The notes under the pieces are model-generated. The model saw only the letters and a list, made by a program, of their open reading frames with translations. It searched no databases and was not told the origin of the DNA. A stretch of DNA of 64,000 bases, from NCBI GenBank assembly GCA_959347315.1, contig OY365810.1, forward strand, positions 18,922,358 to 18,986,357, given 5' to 3'. Made by a program: the position numbers and the translations under genes. This document shows positions 61,401 through 64,000 of the stretch, in pieces (positions within the stretch are counted from its first letter, which is position 1; each line of letters opens with the position of its first letter). Source of the stretch: Bimastos eiseni. Its lineage: Eukaryota > Annelida > Clitellata > Crassiclitellata > Lumbricidae.

Positions 61401-62295
61401 TCACTGCCAAACGTCCTCGGTCCAGACTAAGAGCAGAAAGTCCATGGCCTGAGACTGGCAATTCAAACTAGAAACATTTTTAGGCCCAGATAACTGCAAA
61501 GCATCACTTGTTATAGGTGGAATGTAAGTCTGTGTCCAACAAAACTAGCTCTGTGTTTATGCTTGTTTCCGTGAAGTTGTTGCATTTGATGAAACATCAT
61601 TGTCGTCATCCTCATCGTCTGAAATAATTAGATTTCGTTTTTGCGCCAAACCACGCGTAGGTCGTTCATCAGATGAAGTTTCTGCATCATTCACTAATTC
61701 ATCAAAACTATTGCTAGAACTATCACTGTCTGGTACAACTGCATGAAGTTCTTCACTATCTCTGTGCATAATCTTTCTAATGGCTTCTGCCGCTTTATAG
61801 CGACTTTTTTTATGATAAGATGCCATCGCCATGTTGTGCCCTTGTAAACATACAATGTACTTCTGGGTCAAGACACGTGGACATAATGAGGTCTTTAACA
61901 CACGAAAGGCCTTGGAAGGGTTTAGTCTAGATAAGTCAGCATATACTGCCATTGTCGTACCCCAGGATATAAGTTTATGCATCCCGCTATTGCAGGAAAC
62001 CGAGGTTACATTATTCCGGTAATCCCGCTATAGCAGTATCACGGGTTCGAAGAGTTAAATAGCTCTCTCGACAAAAACATCTCAAGGACAGTCCATGTTA
62101 AGAATGTATGTGGTCACATGATGCTCCAAATAATTAGAAATTACAGCACAGCAAGAATAAATTATTAGAGGCACCATGAAACCATGGGTTGTCTAAAGTT
62201 ATTAGTACCTTCAAGTTTAGGTAGATTTATTATGCAGCTGCAAATTTCTTGAAGTCTTTCTTTGTACTTAGCAGGCAGCCTCTTCAATTCAATTT
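9345..62295 (-). CDS. NOP9: NOP9-like Pumilio-repeat nucleolar protein, 7 exons, 5' end beyond window
   Basis: Seven minus-strand exons join in frame with AG/GT borders: 62295-62209, 55679-55541, 43212-43023, 38783-38655, 18162-17923, 14413-14155, 9388-9345. Every junction is phase-consistent (1, 2, 0, 0, 0, 1), giving about 361 residues plus stop. Pumilio-type helices are visible as HPVANFVLQKLI, NHFGVIVALAKS, YHGSVIIQSLLKF, DPYGNHVIEVFV, NKSGSRTFDTLW and NRFGYYIHSYCA. Their order, and the tail after the last repeat (FKQRPEYWKE, then a Lys-rich end), fit NOP9 rather than Pumilio or PUM3. NOP9 proteins are about 600-650 residues, so about 250 N-terminal residues should lie to the right. The known role of the family is nucleolar: an RNA-binding pre-40S factor acting in 18S rRNA maturation near the ITS1 cleavage site. 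Exon structure is seen; the family name is by recognition, with no search run. Confidence 0.88.
10400..11060 (-). pseudogene. LINE polyprotein C-terminal relic
   Basis: The minus strand gives FDDLCGRADSSLFSSVLHH near 10800, then PCHVLSCLLPPLKIVTYSLR and PQSHN near 10720, followed after a frameshift by CRHVFHQYILITGFSL near 10640. This matches the pattern of the 13440-13730 fragment (LADTGLFKEIL, PGHVLHRFLPPIK, HSLRPHPHD). The upstream RT domain is absent. Confidence 0.6.
11065..11250 (+). repeat. tRNA-derived SINE copy, 5' end eroded
   Basis: It shares gattagagaggtcggcc and aacactcagtgt, then cactgtgtagggacctt, with the SINE at 52501-52668. A box-B-like gggtcgaccc lies at about 11118. The tRNA-like first bases present in the other copy are lost here. 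No A/T tail is evident. Confidence 0.6.
11290..12690. other. NOP9 intron DNA, no recognised element
   Basis: Mostly AT-rich. A short frame at 12297-12400 (LLVTTPSLLAKIPVDEIFRR) looks protein-like but I could not connect it to a gene or element. Confidence 0.35.
12700..12970 (-). pseudogene. LINE reverse transcriptase thumb fragment
   Basis: The minus strand gives IPGVERVISSVILGVTITD (with frameshifts) near 12890 and then CIKASQSLYALRILVAHGL near 12780, standard motifs after the YADD box in Jockey-superfamily LINEs. The last ~100 bp (12710-12808) is repeated at 13150-13250. Confidence 0.65.
13140..13735 (-). pseudogene. LINE 3' end with (TTAC)-type tail, rearranged
   Basis: 13717-13436 encodes PPFKHLIRLADTGLFKEIL, PGHVLHRFLPPIK and KSFLMRMLYY, a retroelement C-terminus. 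The 3' UTR then runs to about 13253, where the strand ends in ttcaataaagaatatacttac. The same tail type occurs at 62985-63020. Bases 13150-13250 are a second copy of the internal RT segment at 12710-12808, so the locus is duplicated or composed of two insertions. Confidence 0.65.
14155..14413 (-). CDS. NOP9: NOP9 exon 6 of those in window
   Basis: 259 bp. The acceptor is tttcttttaaatgtag. A second AG twelve bases downstream would lose GIYV, and the upstream one is the one in phase with exon 5. The donor is CCAGAG/gtttgt. It encodes GIYVDLCCNKSGSRTFDTLW through NRFGYYIHSYCAIAQFKQRP and ends WKKHPLKQKSTR. The last two Pumilio-like repeats followed by a basic tail are the usual NOP9 C-terminal layout. 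Confidence 0.9.
14606..14700. repeat. TA/TATATACA microsatellite
   Basis: Long runs of TA with interspersed catgat and tgtatata. Confidence 0.9.
14809..15797 (+). mobile_element. internally deleted piggyBac element with partial transposase
   Basis: 989 bp flanked by TTAA on both sides (14805-14808 and 15798-15801), with inverted ends CACTTTGAATG. The plus strand encodes a piggyBac DDE core: RVWELIQSIDESMVPWRGR (first catalytic Asp) near 15205, FTQFIPRKCNKYGEKLYLLC, then LVDNILDRGHVLYTDNFYTR (second Asp) near 15420-15475, and FLCGTLRRNRKHLPE near 15510. Stops near 15355 and 15500 and the absence of the third Asp region and C-terminal Cys domain make it inactive. A perfect 18-bp palindrome tgacgaatatattcgtca lies at about 14867. 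Confidence 0.9.
15841..16314. mobile_element. MITE with TA duplication, GGACGTCCGCAA ends
   Basis: The ends are about 30-bp imperfect inverted repeats (GGGTTCATCCACAAAGGACG and, reverse-complemented from the right, GGGGTCGTCCATAAAGGACG) flanked by TA. No coding capacity. The superfamily cannot be fixed from the ends alone. Confidence 0.75.
16320..17413. mobile_element. non-autonomous hAT element
   Basis: 1094 bp. The ends are CAGAGGTTGGCAAAC and, reverse-complemented, CAGGTGTGGGCAACC, a classic hAT terminus. The flanks CCCTAGAC (16312-16319) and TCCTAGAC (17414-17421) are an 8-bp duplication with one change. No transposase frame. It inserted at the very edge of the preceding MITE, since its target duplication contains that MITE's last three bases. 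Confidence 0.85.
17830..17908. repeat. TA-rich microsatellite next to a NOP9 splice donor
   Basis: TATATA/AATATA array ending about 15 nt inside the intron that begins at the donor of the exon 17923-18162. Confidence 0.9.
17923..18162 (-). CDS. NOP9: NOP9 exon 5 of those in window
   Basis: 240 bp, 80 codons, phase 0 at both ends. Acceptor ttctgttgacag, donor CTAAGG/gtaaat. It begins SEAEMSLPRVTVVNYHGSVI and carries two repeat cores, YHGSVIIQSLLKF and DPYGNHVIEVFV. The donor is followed within about 15 nt by a long TA-rich microsatellite (17830-17908), so the following intron starts in very low-complexity DNA. Confidence 0.92.
18315..18730. mobile_element. MITE with TGTGACCC ends
   Basis: 416 bp. 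The ends TGTGACCCAAGGAATCAAAA and (reverse complement) TGTGACCCTAGTGATCAAAA match over about 35 bp with roughly nine differences. TATA stands on both outer sides, consistent with a TA or TATA target. No coding capacity. Confidence 0.75.
18774..19166. mobile_element. hAT-like MITE, AAGGCTGTCAA family, copy 2
   Basis: Ends TAAGGCTGTCAA and TTGACAGCCTTA. The flanks CTTTTGAG and CATCTGAG agree at 6 of 8 positions. The interior repeats a module of about 115 bp (actgcccgg, aatgaaatcggttct, gggtac, attttaccta, acatataccataaa) two to three times. Confidence 0.8.
19526..20233 (+). pseudogene. LINE 3' fragment inside hAT copy 1
   Basis: Bounded by the 6-bp repeat AAGTCT (19520-19525 and 20234-20239) and ending in a TATTG-repeat tail. 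It encodes the LINE C-terminus: LVMSRIDYCNSVLAGLPKST near 19720, LHQLHWLPI near 19875, ISFKICLLMTGLAPPYLSAL near 19925, and FGKRMFVISWPAEW near 20020. Frameshifted. 5'-truncated. Confidence 0.88.
20385..20712 (+). pseudogene. second LINE C-terminal fragment inside hAT copy 1
   Basis: It reads LQQLHWVPIHAI near 20440 (frameshifted), MVASRAASTSRGLRSSKRGD near 20550, and FGNRAFSVTGLTEWNSLPIR near 20635: a LINE C-terminus of a different family from 19526-20233. It replaces about 190 bp of the hAT interior present in copy 2. Confidence 0.75.
22090..23062. other. NOP9 intron DNA, unassigned
   Basis: No coding frame. An orphan motif cagggccgtcaacag at about 22887 resembles a hAT terminus, but no partner end was found. 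Confidence 0.35.
23063..23514 (+). repeat. possible solo LTR
   Basis: It begins TGTTAGGG and ends CTAACG, approximately palindromic as LTR ends are. It has an AATAAA at about 23445 and an internal imperfect duplication of about 65 bp near the 5' end (tcgctctaagctgaagg, tcgctctaggctgaagg). No convincing 5-bp target duplication and no gag/pol nearby, so this is tentative. Confidence 0.3.
23527..24007. mobile_element. MITE with TA duplication, ATTACGTAACGC ends
   Basis: 481 bp flanked by TA. Left end GGGGTCATTGAATAATTACG; right end reverse-complemented GTTGTTTTACATAATTATGT. Degraded inverted repeats about 28 bp long. No coding capacity. Confidence 0.6.
24500..27660 (-). pseudogene. Jockey/I-type LINE, near full-length ORF2, broken
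   Basis: Reading right to left across frames: endonuclease start (ICLQETHVADL near 27450, NIYTPPGSE near 27240), linker (ADHLIDALDLNKRRR near 26640, LNFTCSSRKSWNLIRKLGAS near 26560), RT palm (AAGYDDILAAFLKHLGPNLV near 26310, IAIPKPGKAP near 26190, MDLTAAFYSVWH near 25950, NGLPQDSVLSPCLFNIYIND near 25800, FAYADDIALGAQG near 25730), and a Cys-rich tail (FRTGQGRCAANLVRW near 24720, CSCGELQTMSRIINDC near 24660). Many frameshifts. Interrupted by a MITE at 25290-25476. Confidence 0.88.
25290..25476. mobile_element. hAT-like MITE, AAGGCTGTCAA family, copy 3
   Basis: 187 bp with ends TAAAGCTGTCAA and TTGACAGCCTTA, bounded by a perfect 8-bp duplication GTCCAGAG (25282-25289 and 25477-25484). Removing it rejoins the LINE frame from YLGVTLD to RSLTYHKHLKK. 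GGGTACCCG palindromes fill the interior. This copy fixes the family's target-site length at 8 bp, hence hAT-like. Confidence 0.9.
27670..28660. other. NOP9 intron DNA, unassigned
   Basis: AT-rich with no recognised element. A minus-strand frame at 28580-28380 is open but matches nothing I know. Confidence 0.35.
28670..28780 (+). other. acidic C-terminal-like open frame, possible exon
   Basis: After an AG at 28669 the frame encodes about 35 residues ending DELSGESEDEDEF and TAA. The composition (Asp, Glu, Ser) resembles the tail of a nuclear protein. No partner exon was identified, and it lies inside a NOP9 intron on the opposite strand. Chance or mobile-element origin is possible. Confidence 0.25.
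29785..29991 (+). repeat. dispersed repeat, inverted partner at 33890-34097
   Basis: It begins gggtgattccatgtcaa and ends with gtcggcgaactttgacc and the flank of a hAT MITE. It is about 80% similar to the reverse complement of 33890-34097. Class unknown. Confidence 0.7.
29992..30734. mobile_element. non-autonomous hAT element, GTACCGAT ends
   Basis: 743 bp. Left end TAGAGCTGTACCGAT, right end reverse-complemented TAGTTGTACAGAT. Both subterminal regions are rich in TTGCCGAT and ATCGGC. The flanks TTTCGACG and TTTTTATG agree at 5 of 8. It interrupts the repeat at 29785-29991. Confidence 0.65.
31520..33278 (+). mobile_element. composite hAT element, copy 2, carrying a LINE fragment
   Basis: 1759 bp with ends CAGTGGTTCTTAAAG and TTTAAGAACCACTG; the flanks AGTTATAG and ATTTTTAG agree at 6 of 8. 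It shares the LINE fragment, at the same internal position and with the same 6-bp duplication, with copy 1. Residual frames near 31940-32110 (gtgtaaagaacacaaatc, ggaaaagcaagacc) are shared with the other copies and may be the decayed start of a transposase. Confidence 0.87.
32545..33169 (-). pseudogene. LINE 3' fragment inside hAT copy 2
   Basis: Bounded by AGACTT (32539-32544 and 33170-33175), the complement of the AAGTCT seen in copy 1. It encodes SRIDYCNSAPGL, LCQLHWLPIQARISFKICLL and ATIGPRRGIVKRL. Tail of TATTG repeats. About 80 bp shorter than the copy 1 fragment because of an internal deletion. Confidence 0.88.
33890..34097 (-). repeat. dispersed repeat, inverted partner of 29785-29991
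   Basis: On the minus strand it reads gggtgattccatgtcaaat through atgggtcggtgaactttgac. Directly beyond it (34130-34165) is an orphan hAT-like end, cagtgcttctgaatctgtgg. Confidence 0.7.
35674..36188 (-). mobile_element. 5'-truncated LINE 3' end, same family as 46441-49870
   Basis: 515 bp, inserted opposite to its host and bounded by TGATAT (35668-35673 and 36189-36194). About 95% similar to 46441-46960. It encodes LTPYIPPRYLRSSSTGLLVE and SAPREWNRLPLSLRSSN and ends in an ATT-repeat tail at 35674-35690. Confidence 0.9.
37100..38149. mobile_element. non-autonomous hAT element inside a LINE
   Basis: 1050 bp. The ends CAGAGGCGTAGCTA and TAGCTACACCTCTG are inverted. The flanks CACTCGCA and CACTTGTG differ only by transitions at three sites. 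Removing it restores the LINE frame across the C-terminal region (VRSTTR, then TCGLLVVPRMRSATAQLK). No transposase frame. Confidence 0.85.
38655..38783 (-). CDS. NOP9: NOP9 exon 4 of those in window
   Basis: 129 bp, exactly 43 codons, phase 0 at both ends. Acceptor ttttctgttgtttgtag, donor ATTAAG/gtaaat. It encodes FAEMFEELSAELESILALNH then FGVIVALAKSSFRCKVMEG and LIK, a Pumilio-like repeat. The exon is too short to stand out as a long reading frame; it is supported by splice sites and by fitting between its neighbours. Confidence 0.86.
38800..41550. other. NOP9 intron DNA with simple repeats
   Basis: A TCTG microsatellite at 40435-40468, TA-rich arrays at 40938-40997 and 41163-41192, and a CCAGGCACGAA triplet repeat at 41258-41290. 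No recognised coding sequence. Confidence 0.5.
41560..42340 (+). pseudogene. RTE-type LINE reverse transcriptase C-terminus
   Basis: It starts at a decayed YADD box (RYADGATL near 41563), then FKRVKRESEKAGLYLNIKKT near 41620, FLGSTVDRNGRFDTEVKRRI near 41762, TKARLVKALIFPTALYGCET near 41900, and QKLVYFGHVMRAKEMEKVTM near 42120 with RRRGHPRMRRMDEI. These are standard RTE-clade motifs. Several frameshifts; 5' part missing. Confidence 0.88.
42350..45375. other. NOP9 intron DNA around exon 43023-43212
   Basis: Apart from the exon I see only a short dispersed repeat: 43490-43545 resembles 29600-29660 (gcttgcactgtct, caattgcaagct). Nothing else recognised. Confidence 0.35.
43023..43212 (-). CDS. 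NOP9: NOP9 exon 3 of those in window
   Basis: 190 bp. Acceptor tattgtctttacag, donor GAGCAG/gtttgt. It encodes LPQNLTHEIGSRLVEQFI to LISHVKTGEQ, with the repeat core HPVANFVLQKLI. This arrangement (an acidic or neutral helix, then HFxGxL, then HPVANFVLQ) is characteristic of NOP9. It ends in phase 0. Confidence 0.9.
46820..48145 (-). CDS. LINE reverse transcriptase, 441-codon open frame
   Basis: The longest frame in the window. RT motifs in order: LANLSFAEGCFLSCFKSALV, SNFRPISNLNNISKILERLF, YQSAYHEGYSTETAL, CLDTVDHQLLLARLAKSFG, GVPQGSVLGPLLITVF, QQYADDTQLHIAL (catalytic Asp pair), LNSDKSEAIVFG, VKTLGVTLDSKLTF. Motif A is shortened: the usual DLSAAFDTVDH reads CLDTVDH, so a few codons including a catalytic-site Asp appear deleted. 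The C-terminal LINE region continues in another frame to about 46500. A mobile-element protein, not a host gene. Confidence 0.92.
   Translation of the reverse strand: MWNDLLLDSEFSGPAFDDIPPVTFFEVFNLLKSMVPKSSALDFIPSSLIVSCSDVFSHLIAHLANLSFAEGCFLSCFKSALVTPLLKKPDLDTSNLSNFRPISNLNNISKILERLFLMRVKRHITSSPNFSPYQSAYHEGYSTETALVSTLDYIFSSIDNGIASLSVCLDTVDHQLLLARLAKSFGVSGTALHWLASYLVDHNQQVGIGSARSEPTLCTAGVPQGSVLGPLLITVFISPISRLAKHFGIQLQQYADDTQLHIALSHTDQSGKLKLEECLSSIYPWFCFNGLALNSDKSEAIVFGSCQRLRSFPMLSSIELTGTAVPLSDSVKTLGVTLDSKLTFRPHITSLCKTCFYHIRAIRHIRSALTQNMSETAHLSPLASIIFVGLSDLELKRLHRIQNTLARVVLRVPLRHMTEAEEHVVPLPYSTSCIGSLLNSE
48780..49391 (-). pseudogene. LINE endonuclease domain (EEP family)
   Basis: Start Met at 49391: FGSFNIRSAIRRSAIIHDLI, then ILALCETWICADTLD (catalytic Glu), and after a frameshift near 49180 IGNIYSPPGTIGDFYNDLAN and LVLCGDLNCPGSGG (Asp/Asn). 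The SDHKLV motif follows at about 48745 in another frame. An AP-endonuclease-like domain that nicks target DNA for LINE insertion. Frame breaks make it inactive as it stands. Confidence 0.85.
51180..51490. repeat. dispersed repeat with TTTTTGGCCCTGTAG, copy 1
   Basis: Shares ggtttttggccctgtag, then gagcgaa/aagtgaatg, gtgaaggttt, gagtgaatag and gtgcaaatg with 52685-52880. It contains an internal partial duplication (51285-51345 against 51400-51460). Class unknown. Confidence 0.65.
51592..52500. mobile_element. piggyBac-like element inserted in a SINE
   Basis: 909 bp flanked by TTAA (51588-51591 and 52501-52504), with inverted ends CACTTTGACCGCT and CACGTTGACCGCT. The left end is followed by ttaaaatt/agttaa repeats. 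Minus-strand frames at 52044-51709 are open but not recognisable as piggyBac transposase. Most likely non-autonomous. Confidence 0.75.
52501..52668 (-). repeat. tRNA-derived SINE, split by a piggyBac-like element
   Basis: On the minus strand it starts gcatggtggccgagcggtta, containing a good pol III A box (TGGCCGAGCGG, as in tRNA-Leu or tRNA-Ser), followed by aacactcagtgt and gaccttgagcaagtcc. After the piggyBac-like insert the SINE appears to continue at 51591-51545, ending in a TATTG-repeat tail like the LINE tails at 20215-20233 and 32545-32560. A tRNA gene is excluded because no cloverleaf follows. Confidence 0.7.
52685..52880. repeat. dispersed repeat with TTTTTGGCCCTGTAG, copy 2
   Basis: Partner of 51180-51490, and ends near a short palindromic gagagatctct at about 52853. 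Confidence 0.65.
52970..53130 (-). repeat. LINE 3' end with AAT-repeat tail
   Basis: The minus strand ends ctgcattacgacgctttaga, then aatcgtccgttt and an AAT array (52970-52990). The same 3' end occurs on the plus strand at 56060-56105. Confidence 0.6.
53439..53593. mobile_element. foldback hairpin with 39-bp arms
   Basis: Arms 53439-53477 and 53555-53593 are reverse complements with one mismatch (start cctggcaatttcaggtcaaa). The loop is 77 nt. The outer flanks CAAACAAG and CAAAGAAC agree at 6 of 8. It lies inside the hAT transposase relic. Best read as a small foldback MITE. A small-RNA hairpin is possible, but the near-perfect long arms fit a transposon better. Confidence 0.7.
53600..55195 (-). 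pseudogene. BED-type hAT transposase relic (ZBED/GTF2IRD2-like)
   Basis: Met at 55195 (MADSQGEKVNMK), interrupted by a MITE at 54460-55158, then TERYCFVQQQMNVVCLLCHS near 54430 with a Cys2-His2 BED-like pattern (CLLC...HHYNC), SLYHQQNIYAK near 54240, SYDISLMMAISGRPFTNGDL near 54185, and a coiled LEKLCRKLLKSY near 54015. Downstream similarity fades after about 53600. Stops and shifts make it dead. It resembles the hAT-derived family that also gave vertebrate GTF2IRD2 tails. Confidence 0.7.
54460..55158. mobile_element. non-autonomous hAT element inside the BED-type relic
   Basis: 699 bp bounded by a perfect 8-bp duplication GTTTCATA (54452-54459 and 55159-55166). Ends TAGGTCATAACCGGA and, reverse-complemented, TAGGGCATACCCGAG. 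No coding capacity. Removing it brings the transposase start codon next to its BED domain. Confidence 0.87.
55541..55679 (-). CDS. NOP9: NOP9 exon 2 of those in window
   Basis: 139 bp. The acceptor is a strong pyrimidine tract (cttctttcttgcag) and the donor CATAG/gtatga. It encodes DHVQNNLSNPVLQTVLLSLQ and onward to VFNATYTH, a Pumilio-like helix (NPVLQTVLLSL). The trailing AG joins the first A of the next exon to make Arg, directly ahead of LPQNLTHEIG. Confidence 0.82.
55860..56110 (+). repeat. LINE-like 3' end, inverted partner at 57588-57772
   Basis: 55860-56043 is about 90% or more identical to the reverse complement of 57588-57772. It is followed by ctgcattacggcgctctaga, cgtccgttt-like sequence and an AAT-repeat tail, as at 52970-53130. 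Confidence 0.65.
56210..56482. mobile_element. short hAT MITE
   Basis: 273 bp bounded by a perfect 8-bp duplication CTTCCAGC (56202-56209 and 56483-56490). Ends CAGAGGTGCAACAAG and CTTGTTACACCTCTG. The interior is G-run rich on one strand (ggggggcac, gggggttcatgggggg). Confidence 0.9.
57588..57900. repeat. inverted repeat partner followed by a LINE 3' tail
   Basis: 57588-57772 is the inverted copy of 55860-56043. 57850-57900 (gggtgctatataaatg and ATTAC repeats) matches the 3' end of the LINE at 34330-38400, in plus orientation. Confidence 0.6.
58483..58812. repeat. minisatellite, about 60-bp unit, 6 copies
   Basis: Units share cacccgattttaaaaaca, ttatctggtttgac and taaacatcaccctattaat. Later units are shortened. 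There is no coding frame and no terminal repeats. Confidence 0.88.
59060..61982 (-). pseudogene. piggyBac transposase, decayed
   Basis: An N-terminal acidic region (61982-61557: DSDSSSNSFDELVNDAETSS, SDDEDDDNDVSS) is followed by the DDE domain. The first Asp lies at the hAT insertion point (KELSLD on one side, LDESMILTKNRLGFKQYI on the other), the second in GHVIYMDCFYTLPTLFDF near 59890, the third in YNTYIGGCDRNYQMAKLH near 59555. The C-terminal Cys-rich domain is recognisable near 59130 (FRCSECKEYLCI). All three catalytic Asp codons are still visible, but frameshifts and stops inactivate it. Confidence 0.88.
60118..61026 (+). mobile_element. hAT family copy 3, without the LINE fragment
   Basis: The left 150 bp matches copy 2 (tggttcttaaaa, gcagaccactagtggtccg, tttggtaaaag). 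Near the right end it reads ccacttagacttcactacat without interruption, exactly where copies 1 and 2 carry the LINE fragment. The flanks TCTAGAGA (60110-60117) and TCTAGTGA (61027-61034) are a 7/8 target duplication inside the piggyBac transposase frame. The right terminus is scrambled, with three partial copies of taagaaccactg between 60960 and 61026. Confidence 0.82.
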
Positions 62296-62984
62296 CTGAA
62301 ACATAACACTGACAATATATACCTTAAAACGATTTATAAGTTTCTCAAATCAGGAAATCGACGCTCTTATATACAGAGAAAACTGCTGACATTCAAAGTC
62401 AAGGCATGCATTACACACATTCTAACTCATCTTAAAATTTTCGCTTTTGTGCAACGAATCATTCTGAGCAACTCAACAATTTCAGCCAGTGCAGATTTTA
62501 TTTTGACTGATGACACAAAAATTATATTAGAGACCAATTATTTGGCAAAAGAAAGTGTGAAAAAACAGTGGAAAAAAGAAAGTAACAAACAAGTTGCAGT
62601 GTGAATAGCTTCTGTCACATCTTGCGGCTTTTGCCATAAACAAGATTATGCAACACAAGGTCGATCCCACAAATGTTGCTGGTCATCTATCTTCACTTCG
62701 ACAATCACTTCTGAAGACGAAAACATGTAATCATTCTCATCCAAGATACCTCAACACCTCGACAAATCGGACTCATTTACAAATTACTTAAACTGTTGTA
62801 ACATATAAAATATTCACTTTCTAACATCAAACTTGGTATAAAATGTCGACAAATATTCCAACAACATTGACGCTATTTTTCTATGTGACATAACGAAACA
62901 ATATTTATTTTCTAGTCTGATTCAATGCCTCCCAATTCGGGACACCTGTGACCCGATCCAACAGGAACGTCTTAAGGGACCAAA
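62060..62984. other. NOP9 exon and flanking intron DNA
   Basis: Apart from the exon at 62209-62295 I see no element. If the gene continues, further 5' exons lie to the right. Confidence 0.4.
62209..62295 (-). CDS. NOP9: NOP9 exon 1 of those in window
   Basis: 87 bp. The acceptor reads gttatgtttcag and the donor CTTGAAG/gtacta. Two bases complete an incoming codon, 28 codons follow (IELKRLPAKYKERLQEICSC at the start), and a final G is completed by AT of the next exon to give Asp. It lies only 155 bp from the end of a piggyBac element. On its own it would be a weak call; phase agreement with the next exon supports it. Confidence 0.72.
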
Positions 62985-63148
62985 GTAAGTAAGTAAGTAT
63001 GTACTTTATTGAACTGCTTGCAAACGCACTGTGGGCATTAGACATCCTCAAAGTAATTAGAGTAAAATAATGTACAATCATAAAATAATCATAACTGGCA
63101 ACTACACAACAGACAACCTATGAGCAGCTAGAGTAAATAGAAATCAAA
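62985..63148 (-). repeat. LINE 3' end with (TTAC)-type tail
   Basis: The minus strand ends ttcaataaagtacatacttac with further cttac repeats, the same ending as 13253-13290. It abuts the reverse transcriptase fragment that follows. Confidence 0.5.
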
Positions 63149-63149
63149 C

Positions 63150-64000
63150 AATAATAGACTTTTCAATAGCTTGCACCGAGATTTCATGCTCGCATCAGTG
63201 GACGAACTCATTCCTGATTTATCCGCATATTGCCATCTTGCCTACGCCGAGGCGACATCTCTGAAATTCGGGAGATTCACGATACAATCGCAAGAAGGTT
63301 TGCAACAGGGCGATCCCTTGGGACCTCTCCTTTTCTGCCTACCGCTACAGCCGATCCTTAACCACCTGCTTTCACCATTAGCCTTTGGATACCTCGACGA
63401 CCTCACCTTTGGAGATCGGTGGTGGAGGCAGATGTTAACTCGATCGAAGAGGGATGTCTGCAACTTGGCCTCGCACTCAACCGCAAAAAATGCGAACTCG
63501 TATCTTCCGACGCCCATATCAACTACGTTAGTCAAGGCTTCCTAGGACAGTTCGCCCGAGTCAGTGCATCATCGGCCGTGCTCCTAGGGGCTCCGCTTTC
63601 CCCGACGGATGCCCTGCTTTCAGCCATCGACACCTGTGTGGCCGACCTCGGAATTGCCCTCGACAGGTTGCAACTAATCGCCAGACAAGACGCTCTACTG
63701 ATCCTTAGACATTCGATCGGCTCGCCTAAACTCGTGCATTTATTGAGATGCACCCCTTGCCACGACCACCCGCGTCTATGGGCTTACGACGATCTGCTGC
63801 GAGGAGGGATCGAGCGAATCTTCAACATTTCGATGACCGATGACCAATGGGGTCAAGCTACTCTCCTGATCAGGATGGGAGGACTGGGAATTAGGAGGGC
63901 GTCCTCGCTGGCACTTCCCGCCTTTTTGGCTTCAGCCGCGGGCACTCTCCAGATCCAGTCCCTCATCTTAGAATCAGTAGCGGTGAAATCAGACTCAGCA
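63150..64000 (+). pseudogene. non-LTR reverse transcriptase, 5'-truncated, runs off window
   Basis: It begins mid-palm (FNSLHRDFMLASVDELIPDL), then GLQQGDPLGPLLFCLPLQPI near 63300 and FGYLDDLTFG near 63390, an LDD variant of the YADD box. One frameshift near 63418 moves to the frame with VVEADVNSIEEGCLQLGLAL, INYVSQGFLGQF, QLIARQDALLILRHSIGSPK and MGGLGIRRASSLALPAFLAS, open to base 64000. GC-richer than its surroundings. Probably RTE/RTEX-like; clade not certain. Confidence 0.85.

Larger units (their letters stand above)
58950..62054 (-). mobile_element. full-length piggyBac element, interrupted by hAT copy 3
   Basis: 3105 bp flanked by TTAA (58946-58949 and 62055-62058). Ends CTCTTTAAACCC and, reverse-complemented, CTCTTCGAACCC. 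It carries a decayed transposase on the minus strand and, within it, a hAT element at 60118-61026. Without the hAT insert the element is about 2.2 kb, a normal piggyBac size. Distinct from 14809-15797, whose ends differ. Confidence 0.9.

Overview
The window looks like animal (metazoan) nuclear DNA. It is AT-rich and intron-rich, and almost all non-exonic DNA is mobile-element debris: non-LTR retrotransposons of several clades, hAT, piggyBac and Tc1 transposons, MITEs, SINEs and satellites. The element mix is typical of marine invertebrates (lophotrochozoan or invertebrate deuterostome). I cannot name the species. I saw no prokaryotic operons, CRISPR arrays, or intact tRNA or rRNA genes.

The one host gene I can support runs on the minus strand for about 53 kb. 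Seven exons (62295-62209, 55679-55541, 43212-43023, 38783-38655, 18162-17923, 14413-14155, 9388-9345) have consensus splice sites and matching phases. They join into about 361 residues ending in a stop codon. The product is a Pumilio-repeat protein whose best match by recognition is NOP9, a nucleolar 18S rRNA-maturation factor. The first ~250 residues should lie beyond the right edge. A polyadenylation signal follows the stop at 9289-9284. The introns (3.5 to 20.5 kb) are filled with transposons.

Layout. 1-9.2 kb: region downstream of NOP9, with LINE relics, a hAT element with odd subterminal minisatellites (2751-3515) and a Tc1 transposase relic. 9.3-18.2 kb: the last three NOP9 exons, with LINE ends, a piggyBac element (14809-15797), a MITE and a hAT element. 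18.2-38.6 kb: the largest intron, holding two copies of a composite hAT element carrying a captured LINE fragment (19426-22089 and 31520-33278), a 3 kb Jockey-type LINE (24.5-27.7 kb) with a MITE inside, and a CR1/L2-type LINE (34.3-38.4 kb) hit by two later insertions. 38.6-55.6 kb: two exons, an RTE relic, a near full-length LINE (46441-49870) nested in another LINE, a SINE split by a piggyBac-like element, and a BED-type hAT transposase relic split by a MITE. 55.6-62.3 kb: MITEs, a ~60-bp satellite and a full-length but decayed piggyBac (58950-62054) whose transposase is interrupted by the third, LINE-free copy of the composite hAT family. 63.1-64 kb: a reverse transcriptase that runs off the edge.

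The main result is a datable stack of nested insertions, many confirmed by target-site duplications read directly from the sequence. The most informative case is the hAT family with two LINE-bearing copies and one empty-site copy.
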